Below are positions 42,019-49,204 of a DNA stretch of 64,000 nt, one piece after another. Below the pieces are notes generated by a model. It searched no databases. It was not told where the DNA came from and worked only from the letters and a program-made list of their open reading frames with translations. The DNA comes from an uncultured Pelagibacteraceae bacterium (GTDB lineage Bacteria; Pseudomonadota; Alphaproteobacteria; Pelagibacterales; Pelagibacteraceae). Position 1 is the first letter of the stretch. Every line of letters begins with the position of its first letter. The stretch spans positions 1 through 64,000 of the forward strand of contig CACBRW010000002.1 of the NCBI GenBank assembly GCA_902541745.1, read 5' to 3'. The position numbers and the translations under genes are program-made.

Positions 42019-42816
42019 TTATTGGCTATCGATTTCTTCCCAGTCTTCTTCATCCTTATATAAAACTTCTATATTACCTCTTTGATTATTTTTAATTTTA
42101 TTTTGTCTGTCTTGAATATATAAACTTCTTATTGAAGCATAAAAGTCTATTGAATTTTTTTCAAGATTTTCAAATGACTCAATATTATTCGCCCTAAAAT
42201 CAATTCCACTTAAGGCTCTAGAAGTTATATATACATTTTGATTTAAATATTCATTGTTTCCATGTATCGATGCATTGTACCAAGGATCTCCACCTAATAC
42301 ATTTGCAAAAGATCCTGCCGTATCTCTTATAGTTGAAGGTCCTAAAACTGGAAGAACTAAGTAACATCCAGGACCAAAACCCCAAGCACCTAAAGTTTGA
42401 CCATAATCTTCCTTTTCATATTTTGGAAAACCCATTTTGTTAGCAACATCTATAGTACCCAAAAGTCCTACTGTGGTATTTACTGCTAATCTAGCAGTAT
42501 TAATTATTGCTGTTTTTACATCTCCTTGCAAAACGTTGTTGGGTATAGTTATAAGACTGGATAAGTTTTTAACAGCATTACTTGTACCTCTTTGGATTGG
42601 ATCTGGTAAATTTCTATATCCTTTTGCAATAGGTTTAATTATAGCTTTATCCAGACCTTGATTGAATTTAAAAGTAGCTCTATTTAACTTTTCAAAACAA
42701 TCTTTAATTTCTTTGGGCTTATTTTCTTTTAAAACTAACTCACCGTCAGATGCTGCGTTAGCATTAAATGATAATAATAAAATTGATAATATTATTAAAG
42801 TTAGTTTTCTAAACAT
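42019..42816 (-). CDS. mlaA: MlaA/VacJ-family protein without a visible lipobox
   Basis: Outer-membrane partner that passes phospholipids to MlaC. Conserved VacJ blocks are 'LNRATFKFNQGLDKAIIKPIAKGYRNLPDPIQRGTSNAVKNL', 'NTTVGLLGTIDVANKMGF', 'DYGQTLGAWGFGPGCYLVLPVLGPSTIRD' and 'DPWYNA'. It is 265 aa long. The signal peptide ends 'LLLSFNANA-AS' with no cysteine, so it looks like a signal peptidase I substrate, unlike the lipoprotein MlaA of E. coli. Confidence 0.92.
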   Translation of the reverse strand: MFRKLTLIILSILLLSFNANAASDGELVLKENKPKEIKDCFEKLNRATFKFNQGLDKAIIKPIAKGYRNLPDPIQRGTSNAVKNLSSLITIPNNVLQGDVKTAIINTARLAVNTTVGLLGTIDVANKMGFPKYEKEDYGQTLGAWGFGPGCYLVLPVLGPSTIRDTAGSFANVLGGDPWYNASIHGNNEYLNQNVYITSRALSGIDFRANNIESFENLEKNSIDFYASIRSLYIQDRQNKIKNNQRGNIEVLYKDEEDWEEIDSQ

Positions 42817-42917
42817 TCTTAATTATATATTATATAGTTATACTTTGTAAAATAACATTTAACTGTAAAAGATGTCTAGAAAGTGTTTATAAATAGCCAA
42901 AATTTATACTTAAATTA

Positions 42918-43652
42918 ATGATACATACAACTCTGAATTATTCATCAAATTTTGACATAAAAAAAAGAAGAAGAAAGGAAATAAAATTTATTATTTTTCA
43001 TTATACAGGAATGAAAAAAGATGTTGATGCAATTAATAAATTAACTAACTCAAAATCAAAAGTAAGTAGTCATTATTTTATAAAAAGAAATGGTAAAATA
43101 TTAACCTTAGTTCCAGACTTATATATTTCTTGGCATGCAGGAATATCTAGTTGGAAAAATTATAAATCTCTAAATAAACTTTCTATAGGAATCGAAATTA
43201 GTAATCCAGGGCATCAATACAAATATAAAAATTTTACAAAAAATCAAATCAATTCAATCTTAAAACTTAGTAGATATCTAGTAAAAAAATACAAAATAAA
43301 ATCAAAGTTTATTTTGGGTCATTCAGATATTGCCCCAAATAGAAAAAAAGATCCTGGTGAAAAATTTCCTTGGGAATTTCTTGCAAAAAGAAAAATAGGA
43401 TACTGGCACAATTTGAATCAAAAAAAACTTTTAGTAGAAAGAAGGAAAGTAATTAATGAAATTGATAAAGATGTATTTTTTAAAAACTTACATATAATTG
43501 GTTATACAAAAAGCGTAAGAAAAAAAAATAATCAGTATTTAAAAAAAATTATTATAGCATTTCAAAGAAGATTTAGACAAAGCTTAATAAATGGAATTGT
43601 TGATAAAGAATGCTTATTAATAAGCAAAAAACTTATAAAAAAATTTAAATAA
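42918..43652 (+). CDS. N-acetylmuramoyl-L-alanine amidase, AmpD/AmiD type
   Basis: Zinc amidase that cleaves the stem peptide from muropeptides. The amidase_2 patterns are visible: 'IKFIIFHYTGM' (zinc His), 'VSSHYFIKRNGKI', 'SWHAGISSW', 'SIGIEISNPGHQY' and 'ILGHSDIAPNRKKDPGEKFPW' (zinc His and Asp). The C-terminal about 50 residues contain a peptidoglycan-binding-like pattern ('IIIAFQRRFRQSLINGIVDKE'), as in AmiD. No signal peptide is visible, so recycling in the cytoplasm is likely. It diverges from mlaA over a 101-bp spacer. Confidence 0.88.
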   Translation: MIHTTLNYSSNFDIKKRRRKEIKFIIFHYTGMKKDVDAINKLTNSKSKVSSHYFIKRNGKILTLVPDLYISWHAGISSWKNYKSLNKLSIGIEISNPGHQYKYKNFTKNQINSILKLSRYLVKKYKIKSKFILGHSDIAPNRKKDPGEKFPWEFLAKRKIGYWHNLNQKKLLVERRKVINEIDKDVFFKNLHIIGYTKSVRKKNNQYLKKIIIAFQRRFRQSLINGIVDKECLLISKKLIKKFK

Positions 43653-43658
43653 TTTATC

Positions 43659-43684
43659 TTGAAAATTAAATATTAACTTATAAG
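43659..43684 (+). promoter_or_regulatory. Possible promoter of rnpB
   Basis: A TATAAG hexamer (43679-43684) lies 8 bp before the 5' end of the RNase P RNA, well placed as a -10 box. A TTGAAA at 43659-43664 is 14 bp upstream, too close for a standard -35. The -10 assignment is therefore the stronger part. Confidence 0.35.
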
Positions 43685-43692
43685 TTAGATTT

Positions 43693-44047
43693 GCCAGATA
43701 AATGACTTATCGCTTTAATTTATTTTAAAGAGGAAAGTCCGGGCTCTACAAGGACACAGTGCCAGGTAACACCTGGCGGGGGAAACCCTAGGGACAGTGC
43801 CACAGAAAATAAACCGCCATAACATGGCAAGGGTGAAAAGGTGTGGTAAGAGCACACCGGTTCTATTGGTAACAATGAACGCTGGAAAACCCCACTGGGA
43901 GCAAGACTAAGTAGAGATGACACTGTTGAAAAACTAAAAGCCGTCCTTGGCTAGTCATCGGGGTTAGTTGCTTGAGCTTAAGAGTGATTTTAAGCCTAGA
44001 CAAATGATAAGTTTAAATGACAGAACCCGGCTTATAGTTTATCTGGC
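43693..44047 (+). ncRNA. rnpB: RNase P RNA, bacterial class A
   Basis: Catalytic RNA that matures tRNA 5' ends. Helix P1 is GCCAGATAAA (43693-43702) with TTTATCTGGC (44038-44047). The universally conserved block GAGGAAAGTCCGGGCTC begins at 43730. A P3-like hairpin and the 'GGCGGGGGAAACCC' segment follow, and the closing conserved block 'CAGAACCCGGCTTATAG' sits just before the 3' strand of P1. It occupies the longest stretch without a protein gene (43653-44229) together with the mraZ control region. Confidence 0.96.
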
Positions 44048-44156
44048 GATTCAAATTAAAATATCATTATAAGTTTCTTAGTTTGTTCTCATTTTTTTTG
44101 TAACATTCTCCATTTTCTTTATTACTAAAACAATAACAGTAATAAAATAATAGGTA

Positions 44157-44199
44157 TTGACGTATAGTTCTAAAACCCATAATATCCCATAAATTCCCA
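44157..44199 (+). promoter_or_regulatory. mraZ promoter with three-box MraZ operator
   Basis: The -35 box TTGACG (44157-44162) and -10 box TAATAT (44180-44185) are separated by exactly 17 bp. Three CCCA boxes (44176-44179, 44186-44189, 44196-44199) recur every 10 bp, the reverse complement of the TGGGN repeats spaced 10 bp apart that E. coli MraZ binds. The -10 box lies between boxes 1 and 2, so binding should block RNA polymerase. This would autoregulate mraZ and ftsZ. Known for the family; binding here is inferred. Confidence 0.78.
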
Positions 44200-44229
44200 T
44201 TTTAATGGAAATAAAGGAATTTATGTTTT

Positions 44230-44688
44230 ATGTTTTTATCAACATACGAAAACAAATTAGACAAAAAAGGGAGAGTATCTGTGCCTGCTAATTTTAGGTC
44301 ACATTTATCTAACTTAGGTTACAATGGTGTTATTTGTTATCCATCATTTAATAACTTCTCAATAGAAGCATGTTCTCAAGACAGAATTGAAAAAATTTCT
44401 TCAGCAATTGACTCCTTAAATCCCTTTGAGGAAAAAAGGGATTATTTTGCAACATCAATTTTAGCAGAAAGTATAAATTTACAATTCGACAGTGAGGGCA
44501 GAATTTCACTTACATCAAAATTATTAAAACATGCAAAAATAAAAAATAGCATGTTGTTTGTTGGTCAAGGCCAAACATTTCAAATATGGGAACCAACAGC
44601 ATTTGAAAAATTTAAGATAACAGCGAGAAAAAAAGCAAATATTAATCGTGGTAATCTTAAATGGGAGCTTCAACAAAACAAACAATAG
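44230..44688 (+). CDS. mraZ: Transcriptional regulator MraZ
   Basis: AbrB-like DNA-binding protein with a tandem double-swap fold that represses the dcw cluster in E. coli. Both half-motifs are seen: 'YENKLDKKGRVSVPANFRSHL' (about residues 6-26) and 'QFDSEGRISLTSKLLKHAKI' (about 83-103). The length of 152 aa is standard. ATG at 44230 is preceded by AAAGGA at 44213. It is the first gene of the dcw cluster and has its operator directly upstream. The next gene is ftsZ, not rsmH. Confidence 0.95.
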   Translation: MFLSTYENKLDKKGRVSVPANFRSHLSNLGYNGVICYPSFNNFSIEACSQDRIEKISSAIDSLNPFEEKRDYFATSILAESINLQFDSEGRISLTSKLLKHAKIKNSMLFVGQGQTFQIWEPTAFEKFKITARKKANINRGNLKWELQQNKQ

Positions 44689-44698
44689 GGGATAGAAG

Positions 44699-46180
44699 AT
44701 GACAATTAATTTTAAAGCACCAGAGATAAAAGAGCTACAGCCACGACTACTAGTTTTAGGAGTTGGTGGAGCTGGCGGAAATGCAATTAATGAAATGATT
44801 GAAAACAATCTACAGGGAGTTGAATTTATTGCAGTAAATACTGATGCTCAAGATTTGAAGCTGAGTAAAGCAAAAACAAGAATTCAAATTGGTTTAAATT
44901 TAACAAAAGGTTTAGGAGCTGGAGCAAAGCTTGATATTGGACAAGCTGCTGCTGATGAGTCTTTAAATGAAATTGTAAATACACTTCAAGGTGCAAACAT
45001 GGTGTTTATTGCAGCTGGTATGGGTGGTGGAACGGGCACTGGTGCAGCTCATGTTATCGCAAGAGCTGCTAAAGAATTAAATATATTGACTGTAGGTGTT
45101 GTGACTCTTCCGTTTTTATATGAAGGCCCCTCTAGAATGAGAAGAGCACAACAAGGTTTGGAAGAGCTAAGAAAACATGTTGATACAATAATTGTTATAC
45201 CTAACCAAAACCTATTCAAAATAGCAAACGAACAAACAACATTTGAAGAGTCTTTTAATCTTTCAAACAATGTTTTAATGCATGGTGTTCAAAGTATCAC
45301 TGATTTAATGGTCAGACCTGGTTTAATTAATTTAGATTTTGCTGATGTTGAAACTGTAATGGCAGCAATGGGTAAAGCTATGATGGGAACGGGAGAAGCT
45401 GAAGGAGAAGGTAGAGCTCTTAAAGCAGCAGAGATGGCAATTAGCAATCCATTAATTGATGATTATACTTTAAAAGGAGCAAAAGGTTTACTAGTAAATA
45501 TTACTGGTGGGAAAGATCTTAAACTTTTTGAAGTTGATGAGGCTGTAAATAAAGTAAGAGCAGAAGTTGATCCTGAAGCAGAATTAATTATTGGAGCAAT
45601 TACTGATACTGAGCTAGATGGAAAAATGAGAGTTTCAATTGTTGCAACATCATTAGATGGACAACAACCTGAGTCAAAATCAGTAGTGAATATGGTTCAT
45701 AGAATTCAAAACCGTAATCCTGGTTATTCTGATTTTTCAAATATGGGGTCATCTCAATCTTTTAATTTTTCCAACACAACAGCATCAAACCCCGTTACAC
45801 ATGGTGCCAATGCTTTGAAGCTTGAAAATGAGATTATCCAAGAACAACAAACTGAAAGTTCTCATAATCAAATGATGAATGAAGAAGTTGTTCAAAATAC
45901 TAACATGGAAAGTGAAAGTATAGTTGAAGATAATTCAGTTAATGAAATGGAAAAATCGTTTGCACAAGAGGCTTTGGAAACTAATCATGAAGAATCACTT
46001 GAGCAAAATGTTGATGAGCAAGTTTCTAATGATCTCAAGGAATTTGGAGTTGATTCTGATGCGCCAGATTTATTCAGTTCAGAAACTGAAACCTCAAGCT
46101 CAGATGAACTTTTATCTCCTGATCAGGAGGAAGAAGATGACCTTGAGATACCAGCATTCTTAAGAAGACAAAAAAATTAA
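44699..46180 (+). CDS. ftsZ: Cell division protein FtsZ
   Basis: Tubulin-like GTPase that forms the division ring. The tubulin signature GGGTGTG is at residues 109-115, with the T7-loop region '[13 protein letters not shown]'. A long Glu/Ser/Asn-rich linker (about residues 325-480) precedes the conserved C-terminal peptide '[13 protein letters not shown]', which normally docks FtsA or ZipA. At 493 aa it is an alphaproteobacterial-length FtsZ. The position is unusual: 10 bp after mraZ at the head of the cluster, not after ftsA at its end. Confidence 0.98.
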   Translation: MTINFKAPEIKELQPRLLVLGVGGAGGNAINEMIENNLQGVEFIAVNTDAQDLKLSKAKTRIQIGLNLTKGLGAGAKLDIGQAAADESLNEIVNTLQGANMVFIAAGMGGGTGTGAAHVIARAAKELNILTVGVVTLPFLYEGPSRMRRAQQGLEELRKHVDTIIVIPNQNLFKIANEQTTFEESFNLSNNVLMHGVQSITDLMVRPGLINLDFADVETVMAAMGKAMMGTGEAEGEGRALKAAEMAISNPLIDDYTLKGAKGLLVNITGGKDLKLFEVDEAVNKVRAEVDPEAELIIGAITDTELDGKMRVSIVATSLDGQQPESKSVVNMVHRIQNRNPGYSDFSNMGSSQSFNFSNTTASNPVTHGANALKLENEIIQEQQTESSHNQMMNEEVVQNTNMESESIVEDNSVNEMEKSFAQEALETNHEESLEQNVDEQVSNDLKEFGVDSDAPDLFSSETETSSSDELLSPDQEEEDDLEIPAFLRRQKN

Positions 46181-46198
46181 TGGTCTTCCAAGAAATAA

Positions 46199-47209
46199 AT
46201 GGACGCCACCATAGTACCGAAAATGCTAAAGCATTATCCGGTACTGCTAAAAGAAATTATTAGCGTTATTTCCCCTCAACATGGTGGCACATTTATTGAT
46301 TGCACATTTGGTCAAGGAGGGTATTCCAAAAAGATTCTAGATTTTGAAAATACGAATGTAATTGCTCTTGATAGAGATAAAGAGAGTGAAAAAATTGCTA
46401 ATCAATTAAAAGAAAATTTTGAGGATAGATTTATATTTAAAAATATTAAATTTAGTCAATTAAGTAATTTAAAACTTAAAAACGAAAACATAAGAGGAGT
46501 AATTTTTGATCTTGGTTATTCCTACACTCAAATAAAAGACCCACAAAAAGGATTATCATTCGATAATACTGGTAAATTAAATATGCAGCTAGGATTAAAT
46601 AGTTATTCTGCAGAAGATGTGATCAATAAACTTGACGAAAAGGAATTAGAAAAAATTTTTAAATTTTTTGGAGATGAAAAAGAGGCAAAATTTATTGCAC
46701 GAAATATCATAAAAGAAAGATCTAAAAATCAAATTGATACTAAATCTTTAGTTGAAATTGTTGATAAATCAAAAAAAAGAAAAAATTTTAAAGTTCATAA
46801 TGCGACCAAAGTTTTCCAGGCACTTAGAATATTTGTAAATAAAGAAATTAGTGAATTAATTTATGGTCTTATAAATGCCACTAAAGTTTTAAAAAAAGGA
46901 GGTGTTTTAGGCGTAGTTACATTTCATTCTTTAGAGGATAAAATAGTAAAATATTTTTTTAAAAGTCTCTCTGAAAACAAAAGTATTTCACGATATAGCC
47001 CTGTTGTAAAACAAGCAGATACATTATTTAATTTAATTCAAAAAAAACCAATAACTCCCTCAGAAGAAGAAGTAACCGAAAACCCACCATCAAGATCTGC
47101 TAAATTTAGATATGCAATAAAAAAAACTGATTTTTATAATTTTGATACCGATATAGAGAAGCAATTCAGAAATTATATTGAAATTGAAAATTACGGAGAC
47201 AAACTGTGA
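46199..47209 (+). CDS. rsmH: 16S rRNA (cytosine1402-N4)-methyltransferase
   Basis: Methylates C1402 of 16S rRNA. Conserved blocks are '[10 protein letters not shown]', '[19 protein letters not shown]' (SAM site), '[13 protein letters not shown]', 'ARNIIKER' and '[20 protein letters not shown]...[14 protein letters not shown]'. Two starts are possible: ATG at 46199 (336 aa) or ATG at 46223, which matches the usual family start better but lies inside a strong inverted repeat. The end overlaps the next start as GTGA. A C1402-modifying enzyme is a standard dcw member. Confidence 0.94.
   Translation: MDATIVPKMLKHYPVLLKEIISVISPQHGGTFIDCTFGQGGYSKKILDFENTNVIALDRDKESEKIANQLKENFEDRFIFKNIKFSQLSNLKLKNENIRGVIFDLGYSYTQIKDPQKGLSFDNTGKLNMQLGLNSYSAEDVINKLDEKELEKIFKFFGDEKEAKFIARNIIKERSKNQIDTKSLVEIVDKSKKRKNFKVHNATKVFQALRIFVNKEISELIYGLINATKVLKKGGVLGVVTFHSLEDKIVKYFFKSLSENKSISRYSPVVKQADTLFNLIQKKPITPSEEEVTENPPSRSAKFRYAIKKTDFYNFDTDIEKQFRNYIEIENYGDKL
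46205..46288 (+). promoter_or_regulatory. Nested inverted repeats at the rsmH start
   Basis: Inner hairpin: AGTACCG (46213-46219) pairs with CGGTACT (46239-46245), and within it AATGCT (46222-46227) pairs with AGCATT (46230-46235). Outer arms GCCACCAT (46205-46212) and ATGGTGGC (46281-46288) are also exact complements. The candidate ATG at 46223 is buried in the inner stem. No U-run follows. Possible roles are lowering translation of rsmH relative to ftsZ, or mRNA processing. Confidence 0.55.
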
Positions 47210-47511
47210 AAAAGTTTGTTTTAGCTATAGTGATTTTTTTTTTAGTTCTATCAACTGCAATAATAAAAAATACGACTAAACAAATTGAAGATGAAATATT
47301 TGCAGTAAAAGAGAATATTAGACTTTTAAATTCTGAATTTGGGAATGTATCCCTAGAGTATGATTATTTAAGTTCCTCAGAAAGATTACTTGAATTTCAG
47401 TCTCAGTATTTTGAGGATGAATTAATTCAAAAAAATATAAACGACATAAGAGTTTACAATACTTCAAATGATGTAAACAAAATCAAAAATTTTAAAATTA
47501 TTAAAGAATAA
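47206..47511 (+). CDS. ftsL: FtsL-like division protein
   Basis: A 101-aa bitopic protein with an N-terminal transmembrane helix (about residues 3-20), then a coiled-coil-prone segment ('[38 protein letters not shown]') and a short tail. FtsL is poorly conserved in sequence. The assignment rests on size, topology and the slot between rsmH and ftsI. FtsL links FtsB and FtsQ to activate FtsWI. It has a GTG start overlapping the rsmH stop by 4 bp, and its own stop overlaps the ftsI ATG by one base. Confidence 0.75.
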   Translation: MKKFVLAIVIFFLVLSTAIIKNTTKQIEDEIFAVKENIRLLNSEFGNVSLEYDYLSSSERLLEFQSQYFEDELIQKNINDIRVYNTSNDVNKIKNFKIIKE

Positions 47512-49202
47512 TGGCTGATAATAAATCAAAATTAACTATAGAGGACTACAAAAGTGATTTTACATTTAAGAAAAAAGAGAATGGATTAAATATTCAATTT
47601 AATCGTGTAGCTTTTATTTTCTTTGTTTTTTTTATTATATATTTAATTTACACAATACACCTAGTTCACTTAGGTTCACGAAAAAGTAAATTAGAAAACA
47701 CCAATAATCTTCCTGGATCTAAAAATCAGCTCTATCGAGCAGACATCATAGATATTAATGGAAATTATTTAGCTAAGACAGTTAAATCGATTGATATTGG
47801 TTTAAAAACTTCAGATATAATCAATGAAAAAAAATTACTTCTAAGTTTAAATATTATTTTTCCTGATAAAAATTTTGATGAAATTAAAAAAAAAATAAAA
47901 ACTAAGAAATTTTTTTATTTAGAGAAGAAAATTTCAGAAGAAAATTATGAAAAAATAATGAAATTAGGGGACAAATCCTTAGTTCCAGAAGAAAGAGTTT
48001 TAAGAATGTATCCACAAAAAAATCTTTTTAGTCATGTTTTAGGTCAGATAGATGATGATAATAATGGTATTTCTGGATTAGAAAAATCTTTAAATGATGA
48101 ACTTAGAAAATCAAAAGAGTCAATTAAACTTACCTTAGATAAAGATATTCAATTTTTAATTAGAAAAGAATTAATTAAATTTCAGGAAATTTTTAAAAGC
48201 AAAGGTAGTGCAGCCATTTTAATGAATGTTAATAATGGCAATATTTTATCATTAATTTCTTTGCCAGATTTTAATCCAAATGAAAGACAAAATATTACAG
48301 ATGTGAATTATATTAACAGGGTAACTAAAGGAACATATGAACTTGGGTCTGTATTTAAAGCATTTACTTTTGCTAGCGCTTTAAATGAAAAGGTAATTAA
48401 ACCAGAGACTGAATTTTTAGATTTACCCAAATCAATTAATTGCGACAAATACAGAATAGGTGAGTACGACAATGAAATACCATCAGATTTAACTGCAGAG
48501 CAAATTTTAGTTAGATCTGGAAATATAGGATCAGTAAAAATTGCCCAAAAGGTTGGCTCAGAAAAATTTAAATTATTTTTAGAAAAAGTTGGCGTGTTAA
48601 GTGATATTGATTTTGATATTGAAGAAGTTGCGCCTCAAAAAAATTATGATTTTGGAAAATGCAGATTAGCTACAGCTTCTTTTGGACATGGAATAGCTAC
48701 TACAATTCTTCAATTAGCAAAAGGTTATTCTGTTTTATCAAATGGAGGGTATGAAATTAAGCCAACATTAATTTATAAAGAAAATAATTTTAATAAAAAA
48801 AATAAAAGAATATTAAACAAAGGTATTTCAGAACAAGTTGTTAGCGCTTTAAGAAAAATTGTAAATACTGAGGAAGGGACAGCTAAATTTGCAGATGTTC
48901 AGAATTATGAAATTGGTGGAAAAACAGGAACCGCTGATCAACCTGAAGGAGGAGCATATTCTGAGGCAAAAATAAATACTTTTGCCTCCATTTTTCCCAC
49001 ATCAAATCCACAATTTGTTTTTGTTGTAATGCTAGATACTCCAAAAAAATCTAAAGATTATTATTATAAGTATAGACACCGAAAAGGAGGGTGGAAGGGT
49101 ACACTTTATAATACAGCTGGCTGGACTTCAGTAGAGGTAGCAGGAAAAGTCATAGATAAAATCGGGCCTATTTTAGCCACAAAATATATAGAGGTTAATT
49201 AA
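47511..49202 (+). CDS. ftsI: Septal peptidoglycan transpeptidase FtsI (PBP3)
   Basis: Class B penicillin-binding protein of the divisome. It has a cytoplasmic tail, a transmembrane helix (about residues 31-52) and an N-terminal pedestal ('LYRADIIDINGNYLAKTVKS'). The transpeptidase domain has Ser280-x-x-Lys283 (in 'YELGSVFKAF'), SGN in 'VRSGNIGSVK' and Lys471-Thr-Gly. The length of 563 aa is normal. It is partnered with ftsW further along the cluster. Confidence 0.96.
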   Translation: MADNKSKLTIEDYKSDFTFKKKENGLNIQFNRVAFIFFVFFIIYLIYTIHLVHLGSRKSKLENTNNLPGSKNQLYRADIIDINGNYLAKTVKSIDIGLKTSDIINEKKLLLSLNIIFPDKNFDEIKKKIKTKKFFYLEKKISEENYEKIMKLGDKSLVPEERVLRMYPQKNLFSHVLGQIDDDNNGISGLEKSLNDELRKSKESIKLTLDKDIQFLIRKELIKFQEIFKSKGSAAILMNVNNGNILSLISLPDFNPNERQNITDVNYINRVTKGTYELGSVFKAFTFASALNEKVIKPETEFLDLPKSINCDKYRIGEYDNEIPSDLTAEQILVRSGNIGSVKIAQKVGSEKFKLFLEKVGVLSDIDFDIEEVAPQKNYDFGKCRLATASFGHGIATTILQLAKGYSVLSNGGYEIKPTLIYKENNFNKKNKRILNKGISEQVVSALRKIVNTEEGTAKFADVQNYEIGGKTGTADQPEGGAYSEAKINTFASIFPTSNPQFVFVVMLDTPKKSKDYYYKYRHRKGGWKGTLYNTAGWTSVEVAGKVIDKIGPILATKYIEVN

Positions 49203-49204
49203 TT

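Noticed and set aside
43720..43923. 67-codon minus-strand frame
   Set aside because: It lies wholly inside the RNase P RNA, whose conserved blocks and P1 helix explain the sequence.
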